Source of the DNA: Camellia lanceoleosa
Lineage: Eukaryota > Streptophyta > Magnoliopsida > Ericales > Theaceae
NCBI GenBank assembly: GCA_025200525.1
Contig: CM045761.1
Span: 60,482,009 to 60,546,008, forward strand
DNA length: 64,000 nucleotides
Direction of reading: 5' to 3'
Each line of letters starts with the position of its first letter. Within the stretch, counting starts at the first letter, position 1. Below are positions 11,516-22,326 of the stretch, in pieces. Under the pieces are notes generated by a model, which saw only the letters and a program-made list of their open reading frames with translations, had not been told where the DNA came from and made no database searches. A program made the position numbers and the translations under genes.

Positions 11516-14438
11516 GAGTTTGGTCCCCAAACTCGAGTCATCTTATATCAGAAAGCAAACAACTCCCACTCTTATCAAAACAGGAACATAATCATGCTCA
11601 CAATTAGGCTTATAACTGAAGGCAGAATCATAATCGTATACAGGAGTTAGAGTTCGCATTAATACAGAGCCTTATACACATTCAGATTTCATTCTAGAAC
11701 AGATTCAGATACATGCTCATTTTCATATTCTTGTCCAGATTATGCATGGTTATCACAATTTGCTCAAACATACATGGTGCATCAAGCTATGATATTAACA
11801 GAACCAAAACAGAACGCATAAGCGTAACAGAACAGAACAGAAGCTGAGCCCCCCATAACGAGGCCTCCGGTACGGGTAACAGAGTGCAGACAGATATAAG
11901 TTCCATACAGGAACCTCCGATACCGGGTAACAGCTAACAGATACTGATTTATATACATATAAATGTTCGGATTTCGCATAAGGTCAAACGTGGTACACCC
12001 ATTAGCCATCAGATCAGGTAGGTCCGAAGACCACATACATAGCCATGGTATTGTCACCCCCAAGCAAGAGCCATCGGCCACGGTATTCTTACCCCCGGGC
12101 GAGGGCCATATGAACTAAGGGTGTCACAGACTTTTCAGAGAATTGAACAGTCATGCAGTATGCAACATATAACATTTCATAAAGCAAAACTTATTTCATG
12201 ACATAGAGCATAAATACAGTTGCACACAACTTAACTGCATTAACACACACCATACTCACATCAAACACTTATCGAGGTTATAAATTATACTAATCTCATT
12301 TTCACAAGTAATTTTTCCCCGTTAAGTTACAGAAATTTGATTTATTAAATTCTGAGTCAATCATTCGATCTTGTTCAGTTTGGTTCTCAGTTCGGTATTC
12401 CATCACAGTCAGTCCAAGTCATTCTGAAGTTATCCAGAGTACAAGGTAATTTCGTACAGGTTATCAGTAAACGGAATTCCGAAGTAACCATTCATATACT
12501 TTCCCCCAGTCTCAGTTTTCACAGATTCAATCATACTATGTGTTGATACGAAAGCGGTCATATTGATTACATATACCCCCGAATAGTCAAAGTTTATAAT
12601 CAAACCAACCTGTTGTCAACCAATTCCATCAGTTCTGAAGTATAGTAACACCGAAGCGGTCATTCTCTAGTCAAACAGGTTCATGGTCAAACAGTAATAC
12701 TAGGTAATTAATCACATGTCATATATATACAGTATTCCCATATCTCCCAAGCATAAGGTACCAGATTTCATAGTCACATAGTCTGCTACTAACGGTTCAC
12801 ATTCTTCCTAAGTGTTCAGGATCAACTCAAATTTTCATTCGATTAATTCCCTTAGCAGCACGGTCTTGTCATTCAGTCATAAGCGATTTACAATTCCCCA
12901 TAATGTAAGCAAATCAGATAACGGCTTTCAATAAGGGTCTCCTCAGATCAAATCAATGAAAGTTCTACCTGGTCATATTAACTGAAAGTCCTACCCAGTC
13001 ATATCAAATAACAGTTCAAGCGTGAGTCATCAAACAGAAGTTCTATCGGTCAAGCAAAGGTCTCATCAAACTACGGTTCTATCAGATTAAATCAGGTAAA
13101 GGTTCTAGCCTTATTATTTCCAAACGAGGTACATTAATTCTATAGTTCATACTCCATTCACTTAGGTATGTAGTCAGTAGTTTTCCAGTTGTTCTAAGTT
13201 CCTCAGTTCTCAAATCACAACAGAGTTATGTATCACAGTAGTTCATACCAAAGAGTTCAGGTCATATACAATGTTACATTCTCTGAGTAAGTTCACATGT
13301 AGGTGCACAGGTATATAATTATTCATATCAGAAATAAATATCACAGTCAACAGAACAATTTCCCAACTGAGTTCATGTAAGCATAAGGTACACAATAGCA
13401 GATCGTTATACAAAAGTTTCAGATTGGTCATACAGTCATTAAAGCATAGGCTCCCTGGTCTAGTCAACAGTCTAGTCAATGTTCAACAATCACAGTTCAC
13501 CGTTTAAAGGTCATCAACAAATAATCATATCAGTCATTCTGAGCAAAGGTATAGTCATGTATGTACATGCCCAGATCCAATACAGATTCACGAGTTCTAT
13601 ATACAGACGAACACAAAACAGTTTCTCCAGATATGACGATTAAGGCAACAAGTCATAAGTCTACCCGGTCTAGATACAATGTAATTAACCAACATTCCAT
13701 GCAAAGGTCTAGATATATATATGAGTTCAACATGTCCCATACACTGTCAATACTAATGTGTCTCCATATTTAACAGTTCAAGCACAGTTCAACAGGTCAA
13801 TCACAATAGTTCATGTTAACCAGTAGGTCTCAAGATGTTCATTAATCACGGTTCAATCCCACCAGTTCTAATAGGTTCACAAACGAGGACATATATACAC
13901 ATACAGATGCAAGTCTAAGATCAATTATCATTCAGGCATTCATTCACAATTTCATAAGCAGAAGTTCATTCTTCCCAACTGACATAGGTTCCCAATTTCA
14001 GCAGTTCCCTACGTAACTATTCATATATACAATTCAAGATCACGGGTCTAGTCATTTGATGATGTCAGACGATACATTAAAGTCAATCACAATGTGTTCC
14101 CATGTTCAATAGTTCTAGCATAGCTCAAAAGGTCATACTCAACAGTTTGTATTAGATTTTCGCAATCCGGTACAAGAATTTAACCCGACAAATTCCTATT
14201 GTTCACAAGTTCTATTATTTTCCGAAGCATAGGTGATTCGTTAAGTTCACAAAATTCAGATAACATAAGTTCATAGTTCTAACGGTTCAATTAGTTCATT
14301 CAATATTCCCACAATCTATATCAAACTAAGCAGTACATGATTCACCCACAAATTCCCATAAAACAATTACACATGGTTAGGGTAATACCTGCGTTAGTCA
14401 TTCGGTGTTCTGAGCATTTTCTGAAACTAGGGTGTAGA
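11516..14438 (-). other. Element B internal region without recognisable genes
   Basis: About 2.9 kb lies between the gag stop and the polypurine tract, where protease and pol would be in a complete element. On the plus strand it is dominated by short strings such as cagttc, tcatac and aggtc, with stops in all frames. I see no RT (DD), integrase (HHCC or DDE) or RNase H residues. Two similar 'cggtac..gtaacag' strings at about 11870 and 11925 and two 'gccatggtattgtcacccc'-like strings near 12043 and 12075 hint at local duplications. Confidence 0.6.
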
Positions 14439-15395
14439 TTAAGGCTTTTTGTTGTTCGGATGAGTTCGCGGGCAAGATTTAGCCAAGTGCCCCTTCTGAC
14501 CACATCTAAAACAAGCCCCTGACAGACGGCGACAAATGCCCCAATGTTGTTTCCCACATTCTCTACAGACAGGTATATCTTTGGTTACATTACTCCCCTG
14601 ACCTTCTTTATTCACAGTTATTGCCCCGAATTTCTCATTCACGTTGACCAACGAATTACTTGTCAATTCAACCTTTTGTTTCTTCTGTTTTGTTCTTTCG
14701 GATTTAGTTGATGGTGTTGATTTTGATATTTTCAAGGCTGCTATGTTTGCTTCAGACATTAAGGCCCTATTAAGAACATCCACATACTTTGGTAATTTTA
14801 AGATGCCGACTCGGTCATACACCTCCAAGTCAAGCCCACCTTCAAATTTCCTAGCCTTTTTGTCATCAGTGTCTATCATATGGGGTGCATAACGGGCTAA
14901 CTCAGTAAATTTGATTTCATATTCAGCCACAGTCATTTTGCCTTGTTTCAGTTGCATAAACTCAGATACCTTCCTATCCCGGATGCATTGGGGAAAATAT
15001 TTTTCGAAGAAAATTTCCTTAAACCTATCCCAGGTCACTCCCTCATTATCATTTCGGACTAACATCCACCATCTCCTAGCTTCTTCTCTAAGTGTGAATG
15101 TTGCCAACAGAACTTTTTGTGCCTCAGTGCACGGAAATATCTCAAATATTTTCTCGGTTTCTAAAACCCAAGCCTCAGCTTTTAGTGGTTCAATACCCCC
15201 CAGAAATTCAGGTGGTTTCATCTTATTGTATTTCTGTATCAGTGTTATCATATCATAATTAGCTGGTTCAAGTACACATGTTTGCCCTTGTTGCTGTTGT
15301 TTCAGATTTTCAGTTAAGGCTTCAACCATTTCCTCTAACCGGCTAATTCTAGCATCAGAAGATTCAGATTCGTCTACGTTCCTTGTTTTTTCCAT
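14439..15395 (-). CDS. gag: Element B Gag protein
   Basis: An intact 318-residue ORF starting MEKTRNVDES; I take the ATG at 15393-15395 because it is the first one after the primer site that leads the conserved part. An N-terminal coiled coil (RISRLEEMVEALTENL) is followed by the retrotransposon gag domain: KPPEFLGG, EAWVLETEKIFEIF, EEARRWWM, TWDRFKEIFFEKYFP and EFMQLKQG.MTVAEYE..F..LARYAP. Near the C-terminus are two zinc-knuckle-like motifs, C277-x2-C280-x3-H284-x3-C288 and C295-x2-C298-x4-H303-x4-C308, expected to bind RNA. Gag should package element RNA in cytoplasmic particles. This is the only uninterrupted retroelement gene in the window, while pol is absent next to it. The close relative in element C shares PLKAEAWVLETEK and EKYFPQCIRDRKV. 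Confidence 0.92.
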   Translation of the reverse strand: MEKTRNVDESESSDARISRLEEMVEALTENLKQQQQGQTCVLEPANYDMITLIQKYNKMKPPEFLGGIEPLKAEAWVLETEKIFEIFPCTEAQKVLLATFTLREEARRWWMLVRNDNEGVTWDRFKEIFFEKYFPQCIRDRKVSEFMQLKQGKMTVAEYEIKFTELARYAPHMIDTDDKKARKFEGGLDLEVYDRVGILKLPKYVDVLNRALMSEANIAALKISKSTPSTKSERTKQKKQKVELTSNSLVNVNEKFGAITVNKEGQGSNVTKDIPVCRECGKQHWGICRRLSGACFRCGQKGHLAKSCPRTHPNNKKP

Positions 15396-15593
15396 TGATC
15401 TATACAGAAACAGGATGCTTATCAATACAGGGAAAGTTCTTACAGATTTCACATTTCATTCATATCTGACGTGTTCATACTTTTACTTCAGTTCAAATAT
15501 GTTCATATGTTTACACACGAAAATGCAATGTCCCTATTTCATTTCTAGGACATCCTATAGCTCATATGGACACGTGTGTGTGGTATAACTCGT

Positions 15594-15605
15594 GCTCTGA
15601 TACCA
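15594..15605 (-). other. Element B primer-binding site (tRNA-iMet)
   Basis: On the minus strand this reads TGGTATCAGAGC, the classic complement of the initiator methionine tRNA 3' end, three bases inside the 5' LTR. It fixes the element's orientation as minus. Confidence 0.93.
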
Positions 15606-15608
15606 CTC

Positions 15609-18266
15609 TGTCACGACCCAAACCCGCCCCTATAGGTTTAGTGCCGTAACCGGCCAGTAATCCTTGGATTACCTACGGCCTCTGAACAGATGAGCATATG
15701 ATAAGGGGCTAGCGGAAGCAATATACAAAAATATAAATGTCCAATGAGCTGTGTTGACTTATATGAAACAGAATAATTTAAAACTTTATTTACATAACCT
15801 TAAGTCAACCACACATTATATTATACCACACACATTACACAATTTTTAAGACAGACAACATGATTAAAATAAAGTCCCATGCATAACAGAATTTATCAAC
15901 CCTTGAACCCAAGACACATGGGAACCTCCACGTGAGGCACAATTTGGTGACAACAAACACAGCCCCCACAAAACCTTCGGGCTTGCACTCGAATGCTCAC
16001 CTATAATATATATATATACAAGCAGTGAGCTAAAGCCCGATGAATAACATTAAGGTAAAGGGGTTAGTGAACGAAATCCGAACATTTTATATGTATAAAA
16101 GCAGATCATAGCATAAACATAATCATCTCATATGTGAACATAATAATGGCATATTCCATAGAACAAATCACATATCACATAACGTCTCCGACTAGAGTAA
16201 CCGGTCCGGACACCGATTAAACAAACACCACAATGAAGTGGCTAACGAGATCTCGTAAATGTCATGGACCGCATTTTCATCTTGCCCCATGACTTGGGAC
16301 TATCTATGGATGCCATAATAGATTTCAAACATGGATCTTCGTTCACGCGAAACATATATCATTTCAGAAATCATAGCATATCATATCTCATTTGGAACAT
16401 AGTTTTATATAAACGTATCTTTACGATAACGTTACTCACAGTGCTTCCGTAGATGGTCAATCACTTCCTCGGACGTTGACCTACAATCACAAAATATATA
16501 GCACCAACGAATCTTATCATTACTTATTCATGTGGCCATTAAGGCTTAGCTTTCATTACGTTGGTTCATGTTCATTCTTAACACATGGCTTAGAACACAC
16601 ACACCCTTGCAATCTCTTAGTGTGATTCATTCTTATTACAATGCTCAAGTCACATACATACTTGTCATTCTTTACCTTAGTGTGCGTTTCTAGCCCATAA
16701 TCTCATTACTATAGCTTAATTAAGGCTTAGGAATGCCTAAGATGCAATGAGGATGTCAAAACATGCCTTGGGACACTTAGGCAAAATTTTCAGAATTTTA
16801 GGTCCTCGCTCGAGCGAAGCTTTCCTCGCTCAAGCGAGCATGCAGAAATGACACTCCGCTCGAGCGTAGACTTCCTCACTCGAGCGGACATGCAAAGATG
16901 TGAGTGGTCGCCGGCGACATTCCTTCGCCGGCGATCTGTAAATTCTGCAAAACTTCTGGGAGCTCGAAATTTACGCTCGAGCGGACTTTTGGTCGCTCGA
17001 GCGAAGTGCACAATCTCTGAGTGGTCGCCGGCGAGAACCCTTCGGCGAGCTCGCAAAATCTGAAATTTCCAGATTGCTCCTCCAACTTCAAAACTTGAAT
17101 TAAAACCTCCAAAACACCTCTCTTGGGCCCTAGAATTTGATATAACCCAGAAAACTTGTAGAATATGAAAGTTCAAAGATCAATTTATAAAAATCAGGGC
17201 CCAAGGTTTGTCAAAACTCACATTTTCAACTTAAAACATGATGGATGCTCAAGAACACCACATGCATGGACTTTTCTTTTTTTCAAAGCTCTTAAAAACA
17301 TGATCAAACACTATAGAACAACCTGAAACCTGAGGATTAGATGTAAAATAAGATGAACCCATGGATTAAACCAATGGTGTGGACATGCATGTAAGAAAAC
17401 AACTTGAAACCCAAAATTTTACTTCATGAACATGACATGCAAGACCTTCTCCCACTTTAGACTTTCCAAATCATGATCAAACTTGGTAATTTGATGGAAA
17501 AGAAGATGATATCATGGTCTTCAACCCATATGTAAACATGCATGTAGATTTTTATGAAATTAACTACAAAATGCAAGAATTTATGCATGCATGCATGATT
17601 TGCAACTCAACTCTTCTTCTAAGGCTCAAATTACATGTTTAAACTCATAATCCTCATGAATTCAACAATTAAACACATCACCTACAAGAATTATCTTACC
17701 TAGAGCCTTCAATCTCACTTATTCTAGCACAATCTTAACAAATGCAAGCTAAATCTTCAACTTTTCTTTGAATTCCTCCTTCTCTCTCTCTAGAATTGCT
17801 CTCCCTCTCTCTCTAAAATGTTATATCAGAATTTTCCTCTCACCCTCTCTTTCAAACGTTTGTTCTCAAAAAAAATGTGGCTGAAGAATGTGTTTTGTTG
17901 AATGCAAGAAGGCTCCAAGTGTTTTGTATGGATTTGGCCACTAGGTGGCAAAACTGTAAATAAGTCCAACTCTTTAATTAGCTCATTTAATCTAATTTAA
18001 TCATACCCAATCATATTTTAATTAAATATGCAATAAGGTTCTAAAAATTCCAATTAAGACGATGGTATAATCAATTCCGGGTTTGGATGCCGATAAGGCT
18101 TTCAATTTTCATTTTAAAGTAGGATTTTAAGCAGATATTTTTATAGGTAACAGTTAGATGGCCAATTACGATGCAAATTACGTATTAATCCCGTAATTAA
18201 TCTTATTTACTTAATTAGCATCCTTAAATACCGATTAATAGCTAATCACGGGTCGGGGTTATTACA
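15609..18266 (-). repeat. Element B LTR, 5' in element orientation
   Basis: 2658 bp, paired with 8929-11498. It has about 90 extra bases at 17305-17395, placed between two near-identical strings (acaacctgaaacc and acaacttgaaaccc). Its palindrome array is decayed: CGCTCGAGCG appears as CGCCGGCG at several points where the other LTR keeps it. Confidence 0.93.
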
Positions 18267-19080
18267 GCAGGAGACCACTTATCCGACTTGGCCAAAATGT
18301 TCGCCATTCTCAAAAAACACAAGCTGCGCCTGAATGCGTCTAAGTGTGCCTTTGGCGTGAGATCCGGAAAATTTTTGGGATTCCTAGTCACGAACCGAGG
18401 CATCGAAGCAGACCCCACTCAGATCAGTGTCGTACAAGATTTGAAGCAGCCCAGCTCGGCTAAGGACGAGTAGCATCTGGCCGGGATGGCCGCCGCGCTT
18501 AATTGATTTATAAGCCGGTCATCAGATCGCTGCCGCCCTTTCTTTCAGGCATTGAAATCAAAGTTCTCGTGGGACGAAGATTGTGACCGGGCTTTGGCCG
18601 AGCTCAAGGAGTATCTGTCTTCTTCGCCATTATTGGTTACACCAAAGCTAGGCGAGGAACTCTATCTTTACCTTGTCGTCTCACAGCATGCAGTCAATGC
18701 GATGCTTGTCCGAGCTGAAGTAATTAAGCACCTCCCAATCTTCTACGTCAGTAAAACCTTGCTACCGGCGGAGTCGAGATACTTGCCGTTGGAAAAGCTT
18801 GCGTTAGTGTTGATGATGGCTTCAAGGAAGTTGGCGCACTATTTTCACGTCCATACCATCATCGTTCTGACCGAATTCCCCCTTAAGGCCTTGTTTGAGC
18901 GGGCGGACTTTTCTGGTCGAATTCTCAAGTGGGCGGTCAAATTGAGACAATTTGATGTGAAGTTCCAGCCGCGCACAGCTATAAAAGCCCAAACCTTGGC
19001 TGATTTCGTTGCTGAATTCTCACTTAGAACTCATCCAGTGTGCCCGGTTGACATTGCCGCGGCAGATGAAGAGGTGAATG
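18267..19080 (+). pseudogene. pol: Element A reverse transcriptase C-terminal part and RNase H
   Basis: Continues the RT after the nested element: [25 protein letters not shown] and [17 protein letters not shown] are the RT thumb blocks. A stop at about 18471 and another near 18504 follow. From 18552 the frame shows the connection and first RNase H region: FSWDEDCDRALAELKEYL, LYLYLVVSQHAVNAMLVR, YVSKTLLPAESRYLPLEKLALVLMMASRKLAHYF, LKWAVKLRQFDVKF and ALADFVAEF-like QTLADFVAEF. It would remove the RNA strand during reverse transcription. The open frame runs on to 19380 as a linker of low conservation. Confidence 0.87.
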
Positions 19081-19479
19081 CAAGCCTAACCGAGATACAA
19101 CAACCTGGTGGAGTTTGCGACGCGGAATTTGCGCGCCCCACCGAAGCACCCTCAGTTTGTACAACTCCACCGACCGGTGATGTGATGACGAAGTCGGGTC
19201 CCACCGATCAACCTGCTCCGTCGAGTCGCATCACCTGGAGGAAGAAATGGACCCACCGGCCTGAGAGCTGCGGTACAATACCGCAACCTGGTGATTCACC
19301 TGCGGACTTAGGCATCGCGGATCAACTTGCTGAGTCCGGTGCAGAATCACCAAGGGGGCTGAAGTGGAACCAATCAGCGTAGAACTAGAAACCGGACAGC
19401 CGAGCAACCGAGATCCCATCACCCTTTAAAACTCTCAGGACCCTTCAGAGTGTTGGAAACTCTTTGTGGGAGAGATGTA
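19081..19479 (+). other. Element A variable linker between the two RNase H domains
   Basis: Still mostly open but proline/threonine-rich, with repeated 'PTDQPAPS'/'ADQLAES'-type and PPTGD/QPGD strings, and without conserved domain residues. Linkers between the RNase H domains of Tat elements are known to vary. Confidence 0.5.
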
Positions 19480-19850
19480 GAAACTTTTCGTTAATGGGGC
19501 GTCGAACCGCCACGATGCCGGGCTAGGTATCATTCTTATCTCGCCAGATGGCCTAACTATTGAACATTCTATCACCCTTGGCTTCCCAGCATCCAACAAC
19601 GAGGCCGAGTACGAGGCGCTCTTCGGATGAAGGCTTCGAGCTAATGGTATCTGATGATTCCCTTGTGGTTAACCAAGTCGCTGGGATTTATAAAGCAAAG
19701 GATGACAGAATGGCAAAGTACCAAGCTCTGGTCAAGGAACACATCAAGCAATTTCAGGCAATTAGAGTTCAACAGATTGGCCGTGAAGAAAACAACCGAG
19801 CAGATGAGCTGGCCGGCCTTGTTTCAATGGTTGATAGTACATCTCCTAAC
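19480..19850 (+). pseudogene. Element A second (archaeal-type) RNase H
   Basis: Frames across 19480-19840 show [23 protein letters not shown], then [11 protein letters not shown], then SDDSLVVNQVAGIYKAKDDRMAKY and ENNRADELAGL. This is the extra RNase H domain of plant Tat elements. The usual first catalytic aspartate (VDGAS) is asparagine here (VNGAS), while the glutamate of NNEAEYEAL and the DS motif are kept. A frameshift and stop lie at about 19627 between the two halves. Hence a decayed domain. Confidence 0.82.
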
Positions 19851-19937
19851 CCCCTGTTGATTGAATTCCTTCAGCGGCCCAGCATTGAGGAAGCCGGGCA
19901 GACGGATGTACTTTGCACCACGCTAGGTCCTTCCTAG

Positions 19938-21163
19938 ATGGACCCCTTAATCTTGTTTCTCAAAGACCGGACTCTGCCAGCTGACAAGAAAGAAGCACAC
20001 AAATTCCGGGTGAAGTCAGAGCGGTTTTGGCTCTCTCCATCTGGAGCGTTGTATAAAAAGTCCTTCACCAGTCCTTATCTGAAGTGCGTGCACCCGAGTA
20101 GCGTGGAGGCCTTCTTGTACGAAATTCACGAAGGCATCTGTAGCAGTCATATAGGGGGCAGGTCCCTGGCCTACCGAGCTATTTCGCAGGGCTACTAGTG
20201 GCCGTGCATGCAGGCCGACGCACAAAAGTATGTCCGCAAGTGCGAGAAATGCCAGAAGTTTGCCCATCAGATCCATCAGCCAGCCAGGGAACTTCTTTCC
20301 CTCGCCAGTCCTTGGCCCTTTGCCATGTGGGGGCTAGATATAGTCGGGCCGCTACCAACAAAGACTAAACGAAAGTTCTTCATCGCGACCTGATTACTTC
20401 ACCAAATGGGTTGAAGTGAGCCCTTGGCAACAATCAAAGAGAAAAGGCGTGAAGCGGTTTATGCAGCGAATGTGGTCACGCGATTTGGCATCCCCAAGAT
20501 TTTGATCTCGATAACGGCACCGGTTTGTGACGCCTATTCAGAGAATTTTGTGAAGATCTAAAGATTGAATTCTACAACTCCACCCCAGCTTACCCGCAGT
20601 CCAACGGTCAAGCCGAGGCATCAAACAAGACTATCCTGGATGGGTTGAAGAAACGGCTGGAGAAGGCAAAGGGAAAATGGGCTGAGGAACTACCCAGCGT
20701 CCTTTGGGCATACCGAACAACCCCGCGGCGATCTATCGGGGAAACTCCATTCGCTTTGGCTTATGGCATGGAGGCGGTCATACCTTTGGAAGTTGGCATG
20801 CCCACCCTAAAAAGTGAAAGTTTTGAGCTCGAGCTGAACGCCGAGGCTATTGCCTTAGAATTAGACCTAGTGGAAGAGCGTCGGGAGAAGGCCCTCATCC
20901 ACGTGGCCGCCTACCAACAAGAGCTTTCAAGGAAGTACAACAAAACGGTGCACCCCAGACCGTTTAAAGTAGGTGATTGGGTTTTGAGGAAAGTTATGGG
21001 AAACAGCCTAGTGCCAAGTGAAGGCAAGCTAGGGGCAAATTGGGAAGGACCCTACAAGATAACCGGTTTGGCGGACAAGGGGGCATACCACTTGGAGGAT
21101 CTGGATGGTAGAGCAATACCCCGGCCATGGAATGTGGCCAACCTCAAACTGTATTATTTCTAG
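19938..21163 (+). pseudogene. pol: Element A integrase
   Basis: Inserts the DNA copy into the genome. The HHCC zinc domain is visible at about 20128-20250 (HEGICSSHIGGR then KYVRKCEKCQKF), broken by a TAG at 20196. The core starts with WGLDIVGPLPTK (first catalytic Asp) near 20335. The 20390-20640 part is frame-shifted, and SNGQAEASNK with the catalytic Glu lies at about 20600-20630. The C-terminal part (20645-21163) is open: WAEELPSVLWAYRTTPRRSIGETPF, AYGMEAVIPLEV, FKVGDWVLRKV and NWEGPYKI, ending NVANLKLYYF. There is no chromodomain, as expected for Tat. Confidence 0.87.
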
Positions 21164-21279
21164 CTTTAGCTTTCTTTTTGTGCAAAAGAATTTTTTGGCT
21201 TACACTTCAGAATGTAATTCTTTTTGTCAATATATAGAAGTGTCCTCTTTGCTTTGGCATTTTGATTATTGCTCTGTTT

Positions 21280-22160
21280 TGAGATTCTCAACTGAGATGG
21301 GTTACTCCGGTTGAAAGAGTTGATGATTTGCTCAACTTAGTATTCCCAACCGAGATGATGCGCTCCGGTTGAAAGAGTTGATGACTTGTTCAACTTAGGA
21401 TTCCTAACTGAGATGATTTACTCCGGTTGGAAGAGTTGATGACTTGTTCAACTTAGTATTCCCAACCGAGATGATTCGCTCCGGTTGGAAGAGTTGATGA
21501 CTTGTTCAACTTAGGATTCCCAACCGAGATTATTTACTCCGGTTGGAAGAGTTGATGACTTGTTCAACTTAGGATTCCCAACCGAGATGATTCACTCCGG
21601 TTGGGAGAGTTGATGACTTGTTCAACTTAGAATTTCCAACCGAGATGATTTATTCCAGTTGGAAGAGTTGATGACTTGTTCAACTTAGAGTTTCCAACCG
21701 AGATGATTTATTCCGGTTGGAAGAGTTGATGACTTGTTCAACTTAGGATTCCCAACCGAGATGATTTACTCCGGTTGGAAGAGTTGATGACTTGCTCAGC
21801 TTAGGAATCCCAACCGAGATGTTTACCGCGGTTGGCATAGTTGATGTTTTGCTCAACTTAGTATTCTCAACCGAGATGGTTTACTCCGGTTGAAAGAGTT
21901 GGTGATTTGTTCAACTTTGCTATTCCAACCGAGATGGATATTCCGGTTGAAGAAGTTGATGTTTTGTTCAACTTAGGTATTCTCAACTGAGATGGTTTAT
22001 TCCAGTTGAGAGGGTTGGTGATTTGTTCAACTTCGTTGTTCCAACCGAGATGGTTATTCCGGTTGAGAGAGTTGGTGATTTGTTCAACTTTGTTGTTCCA
22101 ACCGAGATGGTTATTCCGGTTGAAGAAGTTGTTCAATTCTGCTAATTATACCGTGATGTG
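21280..22160. repeat. 58-bp minisatellite in the 3' region of element A (about 14 copies)
   Basis: Units of 58 bp recur at 21433, 21491 and 21549 and onward, typically gagttgatgacttgttcaac, then a linker, then ccaaccgagat and actccggttggaa. The middle copies are almost identical; the last four are shorter or diverged. Each unit has two small inverted repeats: GTTGA..TCAAC (8-base loop) and CCAACCG..CGGTTGG (about 13-base loop). 3' tandem repeats are known in Tat elements and can seed satellite DNA. Confidence 0.93.
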
Positions 22161-22326
22161 AATTCCGGTCAGGCCAGGTGGTTCAAACCGAGATGTTTTG
22201 CTGAAGATAGGGTTAGAGAAAACCGTGCAAACACTTGATGAAATTAAAGCTTTTCATTGATAAAAAGTTAATACAAAAGGTGGGGAACTTAGCCCGGTTA
22301 CATTTGCAGACAAAGAAAAAAGAAAA

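Larger units (their letters stand above)
8929..18266 (-). mobile_element. Element B: gag-only LTR retrotransposon (TR-GAG type) nested in element A
   Basis: Two ~2.6-kb LTRs, flanked by GCAGG, enclose only 4.1 kb. On the minus strand the internal part has a tRNA-iMet primer site, one intact gag ORF, about 2.9 kb with no recognisable protease, RT, RNase H or integrase, and a G-rich polypurine tract. Such gag-only elements with long LTRs have been described in plants as TR-GAGs. The LTR landmarks and the gag are related to elements C and D in this window, which carry pol. It must depend on pol supplied in trans. Confidence 0.9.

Noticed and set aside
11782..12081. Minus-strand 99-codon ORF in the element B internal region, considered as a pol remnant
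   Set aside because: No protease, RT or integrase residues, and surrounding frames are closed.
14644..15258. Plus-strand ORFs of 82 and 115 codons
   Set aside because: Opposite-strand shadows of the element B gag.
21867..22136. Minus-strand 89-codon frame with repeated NNHLGWNN units
   Set aside because: It is the 58-bp DNA repeat read in one frame; the units change frame across the array.
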